Shown piece by piece: positions 1 to 12,390 of a DNA stretch of 64,000 nt. Position numbers and translations under genes: made by a program. Source of the DNA: Triticum aestivum (Eukaryota; Streptophyta; Magnoliopsida; Poales; Poaceae); contig NC_057807.1 in assembly GCF_018294505.1 (NCBI RefSeq), positions 164,835,397 through 164,899,396 on the forward strand, read 5' to 3'. The notes below the pieces were generated by a model. The model was not told the origin of the DNA and searched no databases. It saw only the letters and a list, made by a program, of their open reading frames with translations. Every line of letters begins with the position of its first letter. Positions within the stretch are counted from its first letter, which is position 1.

Positions 1-434
1 TCTTTTCCATAAGCACGTATGACTATATTCGGAATACATGCCTACATTACATTGATGAACTGGAGCTAGTTCTGTGTCACCCTATGTTATAACTACTACA
101 TGAGGAATCGCATCCGACATAATTATCCATCACTGATCCAATGCCTACGATCTTTTCACATATTGCTCTTTGCTTAGTTACTTTGTCGTTGCCACTGTTA
201 CAATTACTACAAAGCTGCTACCGTTACTTTTGCCACTATTACCGTTACTTCCATATTACTTTGCTACTAAATACTTTGCTACAGATATTAAGTTATCCAG
301 GTGTGGTTGAATTGAGAACTCAGCTGCTAATACTTGATAATATTCTTTGGCTCCCCTTGTGTCGAATCAATAAATTTGGGTTGAATACTCTACCCTCGAA
401 AACTGTTGCGATCCCCTATACTTGTGGGTTATCA
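1..434 (+). repeat. Element A 5' LTR, 3' part only
   Basis: Near-identical to the last 436 bases of the 3' LTR at 23225-24625. It ends in TTATCA at 434, followed by a short gap and the primer site. About two thirds of this LTR lies left of the window. Confidence 0.9.
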
Positions 435-445
435 AGACTATTTTC

Positions 446-463
446 TGGCGCCTTTGTCGGGGA
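446..463 (+). other. Primer binding site of element A
   Basis: TGGCGCCTTTGTCGGGGA lies 11 bases after the LTR end. It differs by two bases from the site of element B (TGGCGCCGTTGCCGGGGA), the usual primer site of this grass Gypsy group. Confidence 0.8.
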
Positions 464-528
464 GCATAGCTCTATTCTTTGAGTCACTTGGGATTTATAT
501 CTGCTGATCATTATGAGGAACTTGAAAG

Positions 529-3248
529 ATGAAAGAACTAAGATTTTTTCCCTCAACTACAAGGGGAGGTAAGGAACTGCCATCTATATCTGCACTTGAT
601 TCACCTTCTATTTTGAGTAAGCTTGCGACACCTAAACCTACTTCTGCTATTAATTCTGATATGTTGCATCTTATTGATGATGCCACTTCTGCTATGCATG
701 GTACTTATGATGAAACTACTTCTATGCTTGATAATATTGTGCCACTAGGTGAATTTCTTGATGAACAACTTGCTAGGGCTAGAGAGAATGAAATTATTGA
801 AACTGATAATATTGATCAAAGTGATGATGAAGATTCTCCCCCTAGATATGAATCGCTTGTTGTGCCTGAGGGTTATGTTATGGATGAAGAAACTTCTAGA
901 GACTTTCTTGCTTGCAATGATAGATCTGATCTTAAGAAATTATTAGTTAAGCTGAAAGAAAAGTCTCTGAATGCTAGAATGAAATATGACCCTGCTTTTG
1001 CTACTTCACCTATTTGTGTTACTGATAAGGATTATGATTTCTCTATCGATCCTGAGATAATTACTTTGGTTGAATTTGATCCTTTTTATGGCTATGAATC
1101 TGAAACAGTTGTGGCACATCTTACTAAGTTAAATGATATAGCCACCCTATTCACTAATGATGAGAAAATTCGTTACTACTATATTCTTAAGTTATTTCCA
1201 TTCTCATTAAAGGCTGATGCTAAAATATGGTTTAATTCTCTTGATCCTGGTTGTGTGCATAGTCCCCAGGATATGATTTATTACTTCTCTGCTAAGTATT
1301 TCCCCGCTCATAAGAAACAAGCTCCTTTAAGGGAAATATATAGTTTTGTGCAAATTGAAGAAGAGTCTCCCACAAGCTCGGGGGAGGCTTCTCCAATTAC
1401 TTAATGCTTTGCCTCATCATCCTCTCAAGAAAAATGAAATACTTGATATCTTTTATAATGGACTAACTGATGCTTCCAGAGACCACCTGGACAGTTGTGC
1501 TAGTTGTGTTTTCAGGGAAAGAACTGTTGATCAAGCTGAATTGTTATTGAATAATATGTTGACTAATGAAAACAATTGGACACTTCGTGAACCAACTCCT
1601 AAGCCAACTCCGAAGAAAAGGGGTATTCTATTTCTCAGTCCTGAAGATATGCAAGAGGCAAAGAAATCTACGAAAGAAAAGGGCATTAAAGCTGAAGATG
1701 TTAAGGATTTACCACCTATTGAAGAAATACATGGTCTTGATAACCCGACACAGGTAGTAAAGGTAAATTCTCTCTATAGATTTGATGAAGGTGATATCCC
1801 TTGTAATAAGTCTGCTAGCCAATGCTTGGACGAGTTTGATAATTTTATTGTTAAACAAGAAAACTTCAATGCTTATGTTGGTAGACAATTGAAACGTAAT
1901 GCTTATATGATTGAACACTTGAGTGATTATATGTCTAGAGTTAAAGGTGAACTTAAACTTATTAGTAAACATGCTTCTATGGTTACCACTCAAGTAGAAC
2001 AAGTGCTTAAAGCACAAAATGATTTGCTCAATGAATTAAATAATAAGAAAAATGATAATGCTGTTAGAGTTATGACTAGAGGGGGTAAAATGACTCAGGA
2101 ACCTTTGTATCCTGAGGGCCACCCTAAGAGAATTGAGCAAGATTCTCATAGAACTAATGTTGACGCACCTAGTCCTTCTAAAAAGAAGAAAAAATGATAG
2201 GACTTTGCATGCTTCTAGTGAACCTGTTGTTGACACACCTGAGAATCCCAATGATATTTCCATTTCTGATGCTGAAACACAATCTGGTGATGAACATGAA
2301 CCCAGTGACAATGTTAATGATGATGTTCATGTTGATACTCAACCTAGCAATAACAATGGTGTAGAGATTGAACCCGCTGTTGATCTTGATAACCCACAAT
2401 CAAAGAATCAACGTTATGATAAGAGAGACTTTGTTGCTAGGAAGCACGGTAAAGAAAGAGAACCATGGGTCCAGAAACCCATGCATTTCCCTCCTAAACC
2501 ATCCAAGAAAAAGGATGATGAGGATTTTGAGCGCTTTGCTGAAATGATTAGACCTATCTTTTTGCGTATGCGTTTGACTGATATCCTTAAAATGAATCCT
2601 TATGCTAAGTACATGAAAGATATTGTTACAAATAAAAGAAAGATATCGGAAGCTGAAATTTCCACCATGATTGCTAATTATACTTTTAAGGGTGGAATAC
2701 CTAAGAAACTAGGAGATCCAGGAGTACCAACTATACCATGCTCCATTAAAAGAAACTATGTTAAAATTGCTTTATGTGATCTTGGAGCCGGTGTTAGTGT
2801 TATGCCTCTCTCTTTATATCGTAGACTTGATTTGAATAAGTTGACACCTGCTGAAATATCTTTGCAAGTGGCCGATAAATCAATTAATATACATGTCGGT
2901 ATTTGTGAGGATGTGCCTGTTGTGGTTGCAAATGTTACTATTTTAATGGACTTTGTTATTCTTGATATTCCCGAGGACGATAGTATGTCGATTATCCTTG
3001 GTAGACCCTTTTTGAATACTGCAGGGGCTGTTATTGATTGCAACAAAGGCAATGTCACTTTTCATGTTAATGGTAATGAGCATACGGTACACTTTCCGAG
3101 GAAACAACCTCAAGTCCACAGTATAAATTCTATCGGAAAAATTCTAGCTATTACTATTGGAGGTTTTGAATTTCCTCTTCCTACTGTCAAGAAGAAAAAT
3201 GATATACTTATTGTGGGGGACATACATATCCCCGTTGAGGTAACCTAG
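529..3248 (+). pseudogene. Element A gag-protease polyprotein, frameshifted
   Basis: Three overlapping frames (529-1404, 1346-2197, 2133-3248) give one continuous Athila-type product. The first holds the gag core with the segment KLFPFSLKADAKIWFNSL, the middle is a lysine-rich, partly coiled-coil gag C-terminus, and the last holds an aspartic protease with active-site motif DLGAG (near 2778) and the later motif IILGRPFL. Such proteins form the virus-like particle and process it. Frameshifts lie near 1372 (apparent loss of two bases) and near 2190 in an A-rich run. No in-frame nonsense codon was noticed. RT and integrase do not follow, so the element is non-autonomous by structure and not only by decay. 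Start chosen as the first ATG after the primer site. Confidence 0.85.
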
Positions 3249-3985
3249 TGCTATTCGAAAATTCTCTGGTTTCATGCGATTCGGAATGAGTTTGTTAACA
3301 AGACTTGATCAACCTTGTTAGTGGATTCCTTTTGACGAGCATGAGATGGATGAAGTTAGAAAGCACAAATCTCTGTACCCTCCTTTTACTTTCTGTTATT
3401 TAGATTAAATAAACCAAAAATAGTATTTTCTGTCTGCTTTCTGAATTATTCTTGCAATAAAAAATACCCGGAAAATAAAAGTTCTCCAAATGTCCCGAAA
3501 ATGAAATATGATTTTTTCTAGAATATCTAAGAATTATTGGCACTGAGAACACACCAGAGGGGGAAACCACCTGGCCACGAGGGTCCAGGGCGCGCCCATC
3601 CCCTGGGCACGCCCCCTGCCTCGTGGACCCCTGGTGGCCCCCTCCACTTATTACAGCACCCACACACTCCTTCTTCCTCCTAAAAAAATCACCAACCAGC
3701 TCAAGCACGAGTTCTAGCTCATTTTGCAGCCGTTTTCAATCTCCTTGCTCAAAGCTCCACTCACAAAACTGCTTTGAGGGATTGTTCTTTGGTATGTGAC
3801 TCCTCCAATGGTCCAAATAGTTTTTGTTCTAGTGCTTTATTCATTGCAATTTTTTACTGCCTAGGTGACCCTGTTCTTGAGCTTGCATGTCAAATTTATT
3901 TGGTCCCAAGTAGTTCTAAACTTCTAATGCATGATATAGTCTCTAGGCACTTGTGGGAGTAGTTGCTATCAATTTTGTTAGGTTT
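3249..3985 (+). promoter_or_regulatory. Element A internal LTR-like spacer before second ORF
   Basis: No gene is seen. The stretch 3540-3660 resembles the promoter part of this element's own LTR at 23430-23530. Both have arms CCACGAGG and CCTCGTGG around GC-rich palindromic cores such as GGCGCGCC. Downstream is a C- and T-rich leader. In position and composition it looks like a second promoter for the ORF that resumes at 10780. No convincing TATA box was found, so promoter function is inference. A short frame at 3774-3962 is probably chance. Confidence 0.5.
3575..3626. repeat. Hairpin in internal region of element A
   Basis: CCACGAGG (3575-3582) and CCTCGTGG (3619-3626) are perfect inverted arms enclosing GGGCGCGCCC and a near-palindromic GGGCACGCCC. 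The same arms occur in the 3' LTR of A at 23462-23516. Confidence 0.85.
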
Positions 3986-4169
3986 GATAAACAATATAAC
4001 TTCCACAGTTTCATCTATGGGTCTTTTGGCGATGCATAGGCCTCCGGTTAGATCGTCCCTTAAGTCAGCTTCCACAGTTCGAAAGAAATTGACCTTTGCC
4101 ACTTTTGAGCAGTACTCTGCTTGCAAAGGTTACAGATAGCCTGCTACTCAAAATTGCATTGATACGATC

Positions 4170-6785
4170 ATGTATGGAGGTTATTCTCTTTCTGCTCATG
4201 AGCGTGTTGTTATTAGACAAGCGCCTACCCTTGACTTGCATTGGACGGTAGCTCGGCCTCCGATCGTGTTTGGTATTGTTCAGCCTTTGACAGAGTTGCG
4301 CCGATCGATCGTGCCGCCCCCACTCGATTTGGTAACGGTGGATCCGCGGCCCGTGGTTTCTGGTAATCTCGCTGCACAATTTGCGGAGGTGGGAATCTCT
4401 CCAGTTCAAAATGGAAACCAGGATTCTAGTACTTCTTCGCTGGAAGCCCACATGCCTGGCCCAGTGTCTCCGGATTTATCTGTTGGGCCATTTGCTGCAC
4501 AGAATACCCCAGTTTCTATCTTGCCAAATACCTCTGCTAACTCAAGCCCATCAGAGCCTCCTCTGGAAATACCGTCTTCGCAAGAAGCAGCGCAGCAGTT
4601 TGACGCCATGGTCAATGACATGGTGGACCGGGTTTTAACTTGTACTGTCTGCTCTCTCAGGGGCCACCTAGCAGCCTCTTGTGGAATGCGAGCGGTCTGC
4701 TCGGCTTGCTCGCGCACGGGTCATTTTACCAGGGACTGTAATGATTTCGCGTGCTCCAATGGATTGGTTTGGGAAAAAATTCCTCTACAACAAAACACGC
4801 ATATCTCGGGAAATCCTGACGGTCAGGGGAATAGTGCCGGAGTTATTGGGAAAGCTTGCCCCGTCGCATCGTCGCCGCCCACATTGCACCAATCTCTCCC
4901 TGTTCCTTCCAACGAAAACCCCCTCCCTTCCTCCAAGCTGCCAACAATGGCGAACTATGAGCTTGATCCGCAGCGCTTCGTCCCGGCTGGCTATCACATC
5001 ATTGATGGGGGTGAAAGGCGACTTCCCCGCACCTTCATCACGCCGGTGGCTCGCCCACTCCACCGTCATGAGGAGTACATGGTGGCTGAAGTTATGCCTG
5101 CTCCGGAGGGTCCAATCGGGCCTGTCAGAGAGGAGGTTGTGTAGTTCTTGCAAGACAGAGGTACTCTGGTTCGCTCTGCTTAGCCTTGGTTTCATGGAGT
5201 AGGTTTGTTACAAGTCAGGGATCCTTCGGTTAGATACTCTTTGATTCAACACCCTCCTTTCCCTCTGGGCAATGATCGTTTTGTGAGATTCATGAAGCAT
5301 GATGAAGGGGATAATTTTAAGGGAAGTCATGGGTTCCGTAAGGGTTGGATCATGTTTATTGGAATTCCTCTTGACTATCGCAACACTGAGTTCATATCTC
5401 AGGCGGTTGGCACCTTTGGGAAATTTCACTCCTGGGACAGTGAAGATCCTTATTTGGTTCGCACTCTAGTGGAGGCAAGTTTTCCTGATACGCCATTAGT
5501 ACCACGTGATGTGGTTTTTGGAGATTATGCTAAATGGGGGGGAACTCAAGTTTCATGGACTGCTGCTTGCTATGTGTTGGGAGCTGATTTTGCTGATCAG
5601 ATGCCCAATGACGAGGATCCAATGCCTCTGGATGGAAATCCGCACCCGTTGCCTGGAAACCTTATGAATGATAACTTGATATTTGTTCTTCCACCTTATC
5701 CGATGATTGGCTGGAATGATGCGCATGTTCCTCCTCCGGTGGATCACAATGACGCTGCTGGGGATGGTTGGGGGCATGCAAATTGGGGAGACAATGATGA
5801 CGAGCTCCCACATCAGCCTCAACCTGCACTGCCTAAACAGGATCAGATTTCAATTGTCATCGATCAGCCAGAGGGCTCTGTTTCTGTGGAGCAACATGTG
5901 GAAATTCTGATGGCGGAACATCATGAGATGCATCAAGATCACCAGCTACAGGATAATGTGCACCAGCTTGTTGAGGACAATCCATTAGCAATTGTCCCTT
6001 ATCATCCACCTGTTGTTCAGCAGCATCAGATAATAATTGGTATGGCAAGGATTGTGGCTGGGCCACCTCTACCTCCAGAGATGATCTGGAAGAGATCTTT
6101 CGAGAATCTTCTGCCTGAGTTTGTTGTCAAGAAGGTGCCAAGGCCAATCTTCTTCAAGCCTCTTGGGATAGTGACATACTCCAAGCGCTCTTGGACCATT
6201 GCCTTTGATGATTCCCAAAGGAGCTCTTCTCTGGTTCTGCGGAAGCCTTTTGTGGCCAAACGCCCTGTTGCCAGAGCTCTCTTTGGAAGTTCTCCTGAAG
6301 AAGTTAACTCTGATGATGTCACTGTTGGTGTGGAGATGGATGTGTCTGGTGATTTGCAAACAAAAAATATAGTGCCTCAAGGCCTGGAGGAGATCTCTTC
6401 TTCTACTATGGTTTTTGCTTCTGCGCAGGTCAAGGACAAGAAGTAGGCAAGAAGAAAGAAACCAGTGGCACCTTTGGTGGATACTTCTGTTAGAAGATGT
6501 ACAAGAAGTGCGGCAAAACTTGATGGGTTTAAACCTGTCAGTTTTGAGCAGCTTTCTTTCCAGCCCACCAAGAGGCGTCCAAGGTCCAAGCCCGTCCCTG
6601 AGACGGCCTAGTCCAAGCCTGAAGATGTTGGTGCTACTGCCAGCACCACTGAAGATGCTCCTCCGCCCAAGCCGATCAATGTGCTGCAAGCAATCGGAGC
6701 GGAGCTGGAGATCGACCCTAACCTTCTGTCCAAGGAGAAGCTTATGGCTAATCCCCAGGATGATTCCTCCTCCAGTGGTGTTTAA
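4170..6785 (+). pseudogene. LINE ORF1: zinc-knuckle nucleic-acid-binding protein, four TAG stops
   Basis: One frame runs from ATG 4170 to TAA 6783-6785 (about 870 codons), broken by TAG at 5142, 5181, 6444 and 6609. The middle has two CCHC knuckles (CTVCSLRGHLAASC and CSACSRTGHFTRDC, about 4640-4740), as in plant L1 ORF1 proteins that coat the LINE RNA. After the second stop comes a region resembling the DUF4283/RRM-like part of such proteins (about 5205-5600), then an acidic, histidine-rich linker and a basic C-terminus. The frame stays open between the stops and resumes with sensible protein each time, so the stops are point changes and not indels. The upstream 160 bases are presumed 5' UTR. 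Confidence 0.8.
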
Positions 6786-6921
6786 ATGTTGCTGTTTATC
6801 TCTTTTGATAGGTGTAGGGAGCCTGTTAAATTTGCTATCGTTTTGTTACTTCTGAACTTTATGCTCTGCACTATGGTCTGGTTGACTTTTGTCTTTTATG
6901 GCGTGGTTTGTGTGACATTGT

Positions 6922-9900
6922 ATGTCATGCAATGGCTGTTACTTTGCTACTGGTTATATTATGCATCAAAGATCTAGGCGTAATTGGAAGGTTCTTTGTT
7001 GGAATGTTCGTGGCCTCAACTCCAAACAACGACAACGTTCTGTCAGAGAGAAAATTTCTGAAAGTCAGTGTGCGATTGCCTGCTTGCAAGAAACTAAGTT
7101 AACTGATTGTTCCCATTCCTTAGTTAAGGCAGTATGTCCTATGGGCTTTGATCAATTTATTGAATCACCTTCGAGACGGGCCTCAGGTGGGATTCTGACA
7201 GTTTGGCATTCTAATGTCCTTAAGGGTGTGTTAATTGAAGTTAAGCCTTTTGGTATTGTCATCAGTTTTACCTCGGTGCATAATAACGAGCAATGGTTCT
7301 TAGTTAATGTGTATGGGCCCTGCCAGGGTGAGATGAGGGACGAATTTGTTAACTGGTTGTATAATCTGCAAGTGGAACCTGAACAAAAATGGTTGGTAGT
7401 GGGAGACTTCAATTTCATCAGATCCATGGAAAATAGAAATTTACCAGGAGGGGACGTTAATGATATTTTTATCTTTAACAAGATCATTGGTCATTTAGGA
7501 CTGCTTGAGCTTCCACTAAAAGGTAGAAGATTCACCTGGTCTAACATACAGGATTTCCCACTTTTAGAACAACTGGACTGGTTTTTTACTTCTGCTAGCT
7601 GGATAAATCATTATCCCATGACACAAGTGCCTCCTCTTGTGAGAACAGCGTCTGATCATGTTCCCTGTGTTATCTCTATCAGCACCTCAATTCCTAAAGC
7701 CCATATTTTCAGGTTTGAAAACTATTGGGTGCATCAGCCTGGTTTCATGGATTGTGTGAGGGAGGTCTGGAGCAAGCCTTCATATAAACACCATATCTCT
7801 GCAGTTATTATGGACAAATTGAAATCATTGAGATTTGCTTTAAAGAAATGGCAGAAGGGGCTTTCACACATTAAATCTTTAATTGAAAAGTGCAATTGGG
7901 TAATTCTATGGCTGGATGATTTAGAGGATTGGAGGCCTCTGTCCATACCAGAGAATAACTTCAGGAAGTTATGTAAGTTGCATCATGAGCACCTTTTGCA
8001 TCTGCAGTTTTTATACTGGAGAAAAAGGTGTACTATCAGATATATCAAGGTGGGAGAAGAGAATTCTAAATTCTTCTAGGCCATGGCAACAGAGAGATAT
8101 AGAAAAAATTCTATTGCTAGCCTACATTTGTCTAATGGGACAGTCTCTTCAGATCATGGGGAGATTGCTAAGGAATTCTTGGTAACTTTCAAAGGAAGAA
8201 TGGGAACCATTAAACCAATTGTTCTGGGGAATGACATCCTATCTTTGATTCCAAGAATTCAAGGTCTTGAGGTGCTCACAAAACCTTTTCATCTGAATGA
8301 GATTGAAAAGGTAATAAAAGAAATGCCAATTGATAAAGCACCTGGATCAGATGGTTTTAATGGTCTGTTTATGAAGAGATGCTGGCCAATTATCTCATCT
8401 GACTTTGTTCAGTTGGTCAATGAGTTTCATGCTGGAACTGTAATTTTGGAAAATCTCAATGAAGCTTTTATAACTTTAGTCCCAAAAAATCAATCACCTG
8501 AGGGTGTGGGAGATTTTAGGCCAATCTCTTTAACAAGTGTAGGACTAAAGTTTCTGACAAAACTGGCTGCCAATAGGTTTCAAGAGGAAATCACCAAATG
8601 TGTGCATAAGAATCAGTATGGCTTCATTAAATCAAGGACAATTCAAGATTGTATTGCATGGACTTTTGAGTATCTTCATCAATGCAATCAGTCAAGGAAG
8701 CCAATTCTTTTGCTTAAGCTTGATTTTGAAAAAGCTTTTGACTCAATTCAGCATGAGGCAATCTTGAGAATTCTTGTGGCAAAGGGGTTTGATAGCAAAT
8801 GGATCACATGGATTCAACAATTGTTAACTTCTGCAACATCCTCAATCCTGTTAAATGGTGTGCCTGGGAGTCATTTCAAGTGCAAATGTGGTGTTAAGCA
8901 AGGAGATCCTATCTCTCCTTTGCTTTTTGTTATTGCAGCTGATCTTTTGCAAACCATGATCAATCATTTGCTGCTTAGGGGGCAGCTGGATTTACCTTTG
9001 CCAACACATGATCCTTTTTATCCTGTGGTTCAGTATGCGGATGACACCTTGCTGTTTGTAAATGCTGACCTAGCTCAGTTGGAGGCTCTTAAATCAGTGC
9101 TCAATTCCTTTTCACTGGCAATTGGGTTGCAAATCAACTTTCATAAATCTTCAATGTACCCCATCAATGTAGAAGCCTCAGTTGCTTCTGCACTTGCTGC
9201 TTTTTTTGGCTGTCAGTTAGGCTCTATGCCTTTCACTTATTTGGGACTGCCTGTTGGAACCACTAGGCCAAAAATTGTTGACTTGCTCCCTTTGGTGGAT
9301 TGCATGGAAAGAAGGCTAACTGCTAGTTCCTGGTTTTTGCCTCAAGGTAGCAGACTATAGTTGGTAAATTCAGTGATATCTTCTTTGCCCATATTCTTTC
9401 TTTGCAGCCTATCTTTACCAAAGGGCATTCTAAAACAGTTAGAAAGGATTCAAAGGCAGTGCCTATGGAGGAAATATGGCCAGGAAAAGGGTCATTCTTT
9501 GGCTGCTTGGCCCTTGTCTACAGACCCAAGAAGAAGGGGGGACTTGGAATTTTGAATTTGGGATTGCAAAATGATGCTCTGTTGCTTAAGTCCCTGAATA
9601 AATTCTATAACAAAGCTGATGTGCCATGGGTCAGCCTGGTGTGGGATTCCTACTACTATCAAAGAGTTCCACATGACACTACATTATGTGGCTCTTTTTG
9701 GTGGAGGGACATCTGTAAGTTAGTGGACAAATATCGAGTTGTAACATATGTAACTGTTGGCAAAGGAGATTCTGTGCTTTTTTGGTCTGACCGTTGGGAG
9801 ACTGGACATTCCTGTATCCCTCTGCAGGACAGATTTCCACGACTTCATTCTTTTTGCCTTCAGAAGAACCTTTCTGTGAAGAAAGTGCTACAGGCAGGAA

Positions 9901-10579
9901 ATTTGCAACAAATGTTCTCTTTGCCTTTGTCTGAACTGGCTTTTAGGGAGTTAAATCAGCTTACTACTATGTTGTCTGGTAGACACTTGGACGATGCTTG
10001 TGATGATATGTGGACTTGGAGACATGGGAAAAGGGTGAGTATTCTGCAAAGAAGTACTATGAGTTTGTACACCAGCCTGTCATTGCCAATCCAATACTGA
10101 GCTGGGTTTGGAAAAGCTGCTGTACAATGACAGTTAAAATGTTTGCATGGTTGGTTATTATGGATAGAGTAAACACCAAGGATATGATTCAGCGAAGACA
10201 GTGGAAAATTATTGATGGACCTAGTTGTGTGCTCTGCCCCACTGGAGTACTGGAAGATAGGAATCATCTATTCTTCCAGTGCAATTTCAGTATGAGGATA
10301 TGGAACTTTCTGCAAATACCCTGGTTGAATAGCAATGATATCGTGCAAATTGCCTTACATGCAAGGAAGGATTTTGATAAACCATTTTTTGTAGAGGTGG
10401 TTTTTCTTGCCTGGTGGAATATCTGGAAAGTGCGCAATGACAAGGCTTTCAGACACGTCCATCCAACTTTTAGGCAGTGGAGAAATGGGTTCATTCATGA
10501 TATCACTCTACTTTCACACAGGATCAAGGCCAGATACAAGGATGATCTACTAAAATGGATTGATTTTTTGCCTCCTTGA
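6922..10579 (+). pseudogene. LINE ORF2: endonuclease and reverse transcriptase, stops and frameshifts
   Basis: The probable start is the second ATG at 6961, just before KVLCWNVRGLNS, the usual opening of the apurinic-type endonuclease. Later endonuclease motifs are the QET segment, GDFN and SDH. The RT follows with KAPGSDGF, the FRPISL motif, [20 protein letters not shown] and the catalytic YADD (about 9034). The C-terminus has the zf-RVT region with CXXC and HLFFQC. Two TAG stops (8077 and 9358) interrupt one frame; frameshifts near 9512 and 10025 move the C-terminal part into other frames. The enzyme would nick the target and copy the LINE RNA by target-primed reverse transcription. Confidence 0.88.
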
Positions 10580-10779
10580 AGTTTCACACCAGTTGTAACA
10601 TCTTTTCTCTCTTAGTTTTGTAGCTTTCATTCTTTCTTAGAATTCTGTTCTATTTAGTCTTTCCTCTTACTCTTTCTTTTGTTTTGTTCCCCCTCTTGAG
10701 GAACTTTGTAATTACTTCCTGTCCTTTATTAATAATATGCTGTGGGGTGTAAGCCCTGCAGTCTTCATGGTCAAAAAAA
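10580..10779 (+). other. LINE 3' UTR and A tail
   Basis: T-rich stretch after the ORF2 stop, ending in seven A at 10773-10779. It contains ttattaataata, which may act as a poly(A) signal region. Confidence 0.6.
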
Positions 10780-11212
10780 CTTGGGGGCCATTGTTGCACG
10801 AAGGCTACATCTTAATGGTACATGTGGAGATTTTTTTGGTGGGATTTATGCAACTCGTGTAGCTAATTATCTTGGTGTACCCATACATGGAAGTGACATG
10901 GAATTGCCCCCTGCTTATCTAGATTATAATGCCATGGCTAGCCATCAGTTCCTTGAGAGGAATGAACAGTTCCTCCAGTACCGACTAATCTTTAACAGAC
11001 GATGTATGGTCCATGTTGCTCTCCCTGCTCCCACTTTCTTTGACTTTCAGGCAAAAAGGAGATACTTTATAACCAGGGAGGAGGCAAACGAGTATGAGAG
11101 GAGGACGGAGGTAGCTCGCCTCCAAGCTGCAGCTCGTCAGACAGTAGCTACTGCATCTCAGTACAACCCCAGTTACGAATTTGGATATCCGCCAGGCCAG
11201 CAGTGGCCGTAG
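10780..11212 (+). pseudogene. Element A second ORF, C-terminal part
   Basis: Open from the LINE junction to TAG 11210-11212. It begins in mid-protein (VARRLHLNGTCGDFFGGIYA) and ends in a charged helix and a QYNPSYEFGYPPGQQWP tail. It is the C-terminus of the protein placed after gag-protease in this grass Gypsy group, of unknown function. The N-terminal part is missing: only the putative leader at 3660-3985 is left on the other side of the LINE, so sequence was lost there. Confidence 0.6.
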
Positions 11213-12041
11213 TCCAACTTGGGCCAAAAGTCTAACCTTGGGGGAGTACTTATTTCTCACTAACATTACATTCATGTTCACACACTCATTCTAGTTGTCA
11301 GTGCTCATACTTTTTCATTGTAGTATCCATGCTAGTTTATTTCCTTTTCTTGCTTTCTTCTTGTGTGTTTTAAAAACCTTAAGAAAAAACAAAAAAAATT
11401 AGTTGTAGCTTTTAGTTAGTTTACTTTACAAGCTTATAGTAGTAGTAATTAAAAGAAAACCAAAAAGATTTCTCGTTCTTCTTTTGCTTGTTGGGAGCTT
11501 TCTCGTGTAAATAGTTTTATTTCTTTGCTTTTCTTTGGGGTTCGAGAGGAGAAGACCATGATGAAAATGTTGAGTGGCTATCACATGCATTGTTGTTGAT
11601 TTAACCAAGAGCCCATATCACCCTGTCTTCTCCTTTGTATTAAATGCTTGCAGATTCCATCTTAGTCCAATGCACGTGCACTATTATTATTATCCACACC
11701 GTTCGGTCGTGCGAGTGAAAGGCAATAATGATGATATATGATGGACTGATTGAGCTGAGGGAAGCTGGTATGAACTCGACCTATCTTGTTTTTGTAAATA
11801 TGATTAGTTTGTCGTTCCTGATTCAGCCTATTATGAATAAAAATGTTTGCAATGACAATTAGAGATTATAGTTGCTCATGCCATGCTTAATTAGCTAGGA
11901 GTTTATAATGGTTTACCTTGCGTGCCAACATGCTATTAAAATGGTTGTGATGTGGTATGATAGGGTGGTATTCTCCTATGAACGATTCGAGTGGCTTGAC
12001 TTGGCACATGTTAACACATGTAGTTGAAACAAAATCAACAT
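11213..12041 (+). other. Element A 3' noncoding region, first part
   Basis: No gene seen. AT-rich sequence with a stretch of short A runs (11380-11470). It continues on the other side of element B at 22019. Confidence 0.7.
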
Positions 12042-12319
12042 AGCCTTGATACGTCTCCAACGTATCTATAATTTTTGATTGTTCCATGCTATTATATTAC
12101 CCCTTTTGGATGTTTACGGGCTTTATTTTACACATTTATATCATTTTTGGGACTAACCTACTAAGCGGAGGCCCAGCCCATATTGCTGTTTTTTATGCCT
12201 ATTTCAGTATTTCGAAGAAAAGGAATATCAAACGGAGTCCAAACGGAATGAAACCTTCGGGAGCGTGATTTTTGGAACAAACATGATCCGGAGAGCTTGG
12301 AGTGCAAGTCAAGAAACCT

Positions 12320-12390
12320 CCGAGGGCCCCACGAGATAGGGGGTCGCGCCCCCCTGTAGGGCGTGCCCCCCTGTCTCGTGAGCCCCTCGG
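12320..12390. repeat. Promoter-proximal inverted repeat in element B 5' LTR
   Basis: Arms 12320-12336 (CCGAGGGCCCCACGAGA) and 12374-12390 (TCTCGTGAGCCCCTCGG) pair at 15 of 17 positions around a G- and C-rich loop. The copy in the 3' LTR (20721-20782) has lost several bases of the loop. It lies about 25 bases before the TATA box. Confidence 0.8.

Larger units (their letters stand above)
3986..10779 (+). mobile_element. L1-type LINE (plant RIL/RIX), near full length, inactive
   Basis: A zinc-knuckle ORF1 and an endonuclease-RT ORF2 are followed by a T-rich 3' UTR and a short A tail (10773-10779). It lies in element A, whose second ORF resumes at once after the A tail. The 5' edge is uncertain (3975-4010), since the host sequence cannot be followed further left with confidence. 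No clear TSD was found: acttgggggc after the tail is only loosely like acttgtggga at 3946-3955. Six in-frame stops, all TAG, and two frameshifts disable it. Confidence 0.85.

Noticed and set aside
141..482. Frame of 113 codons in the A LTR (also 24332-24670)
   Set aside because: Threonine/leucine-rich translation of a simple LTR stretch; ends differ between copies.
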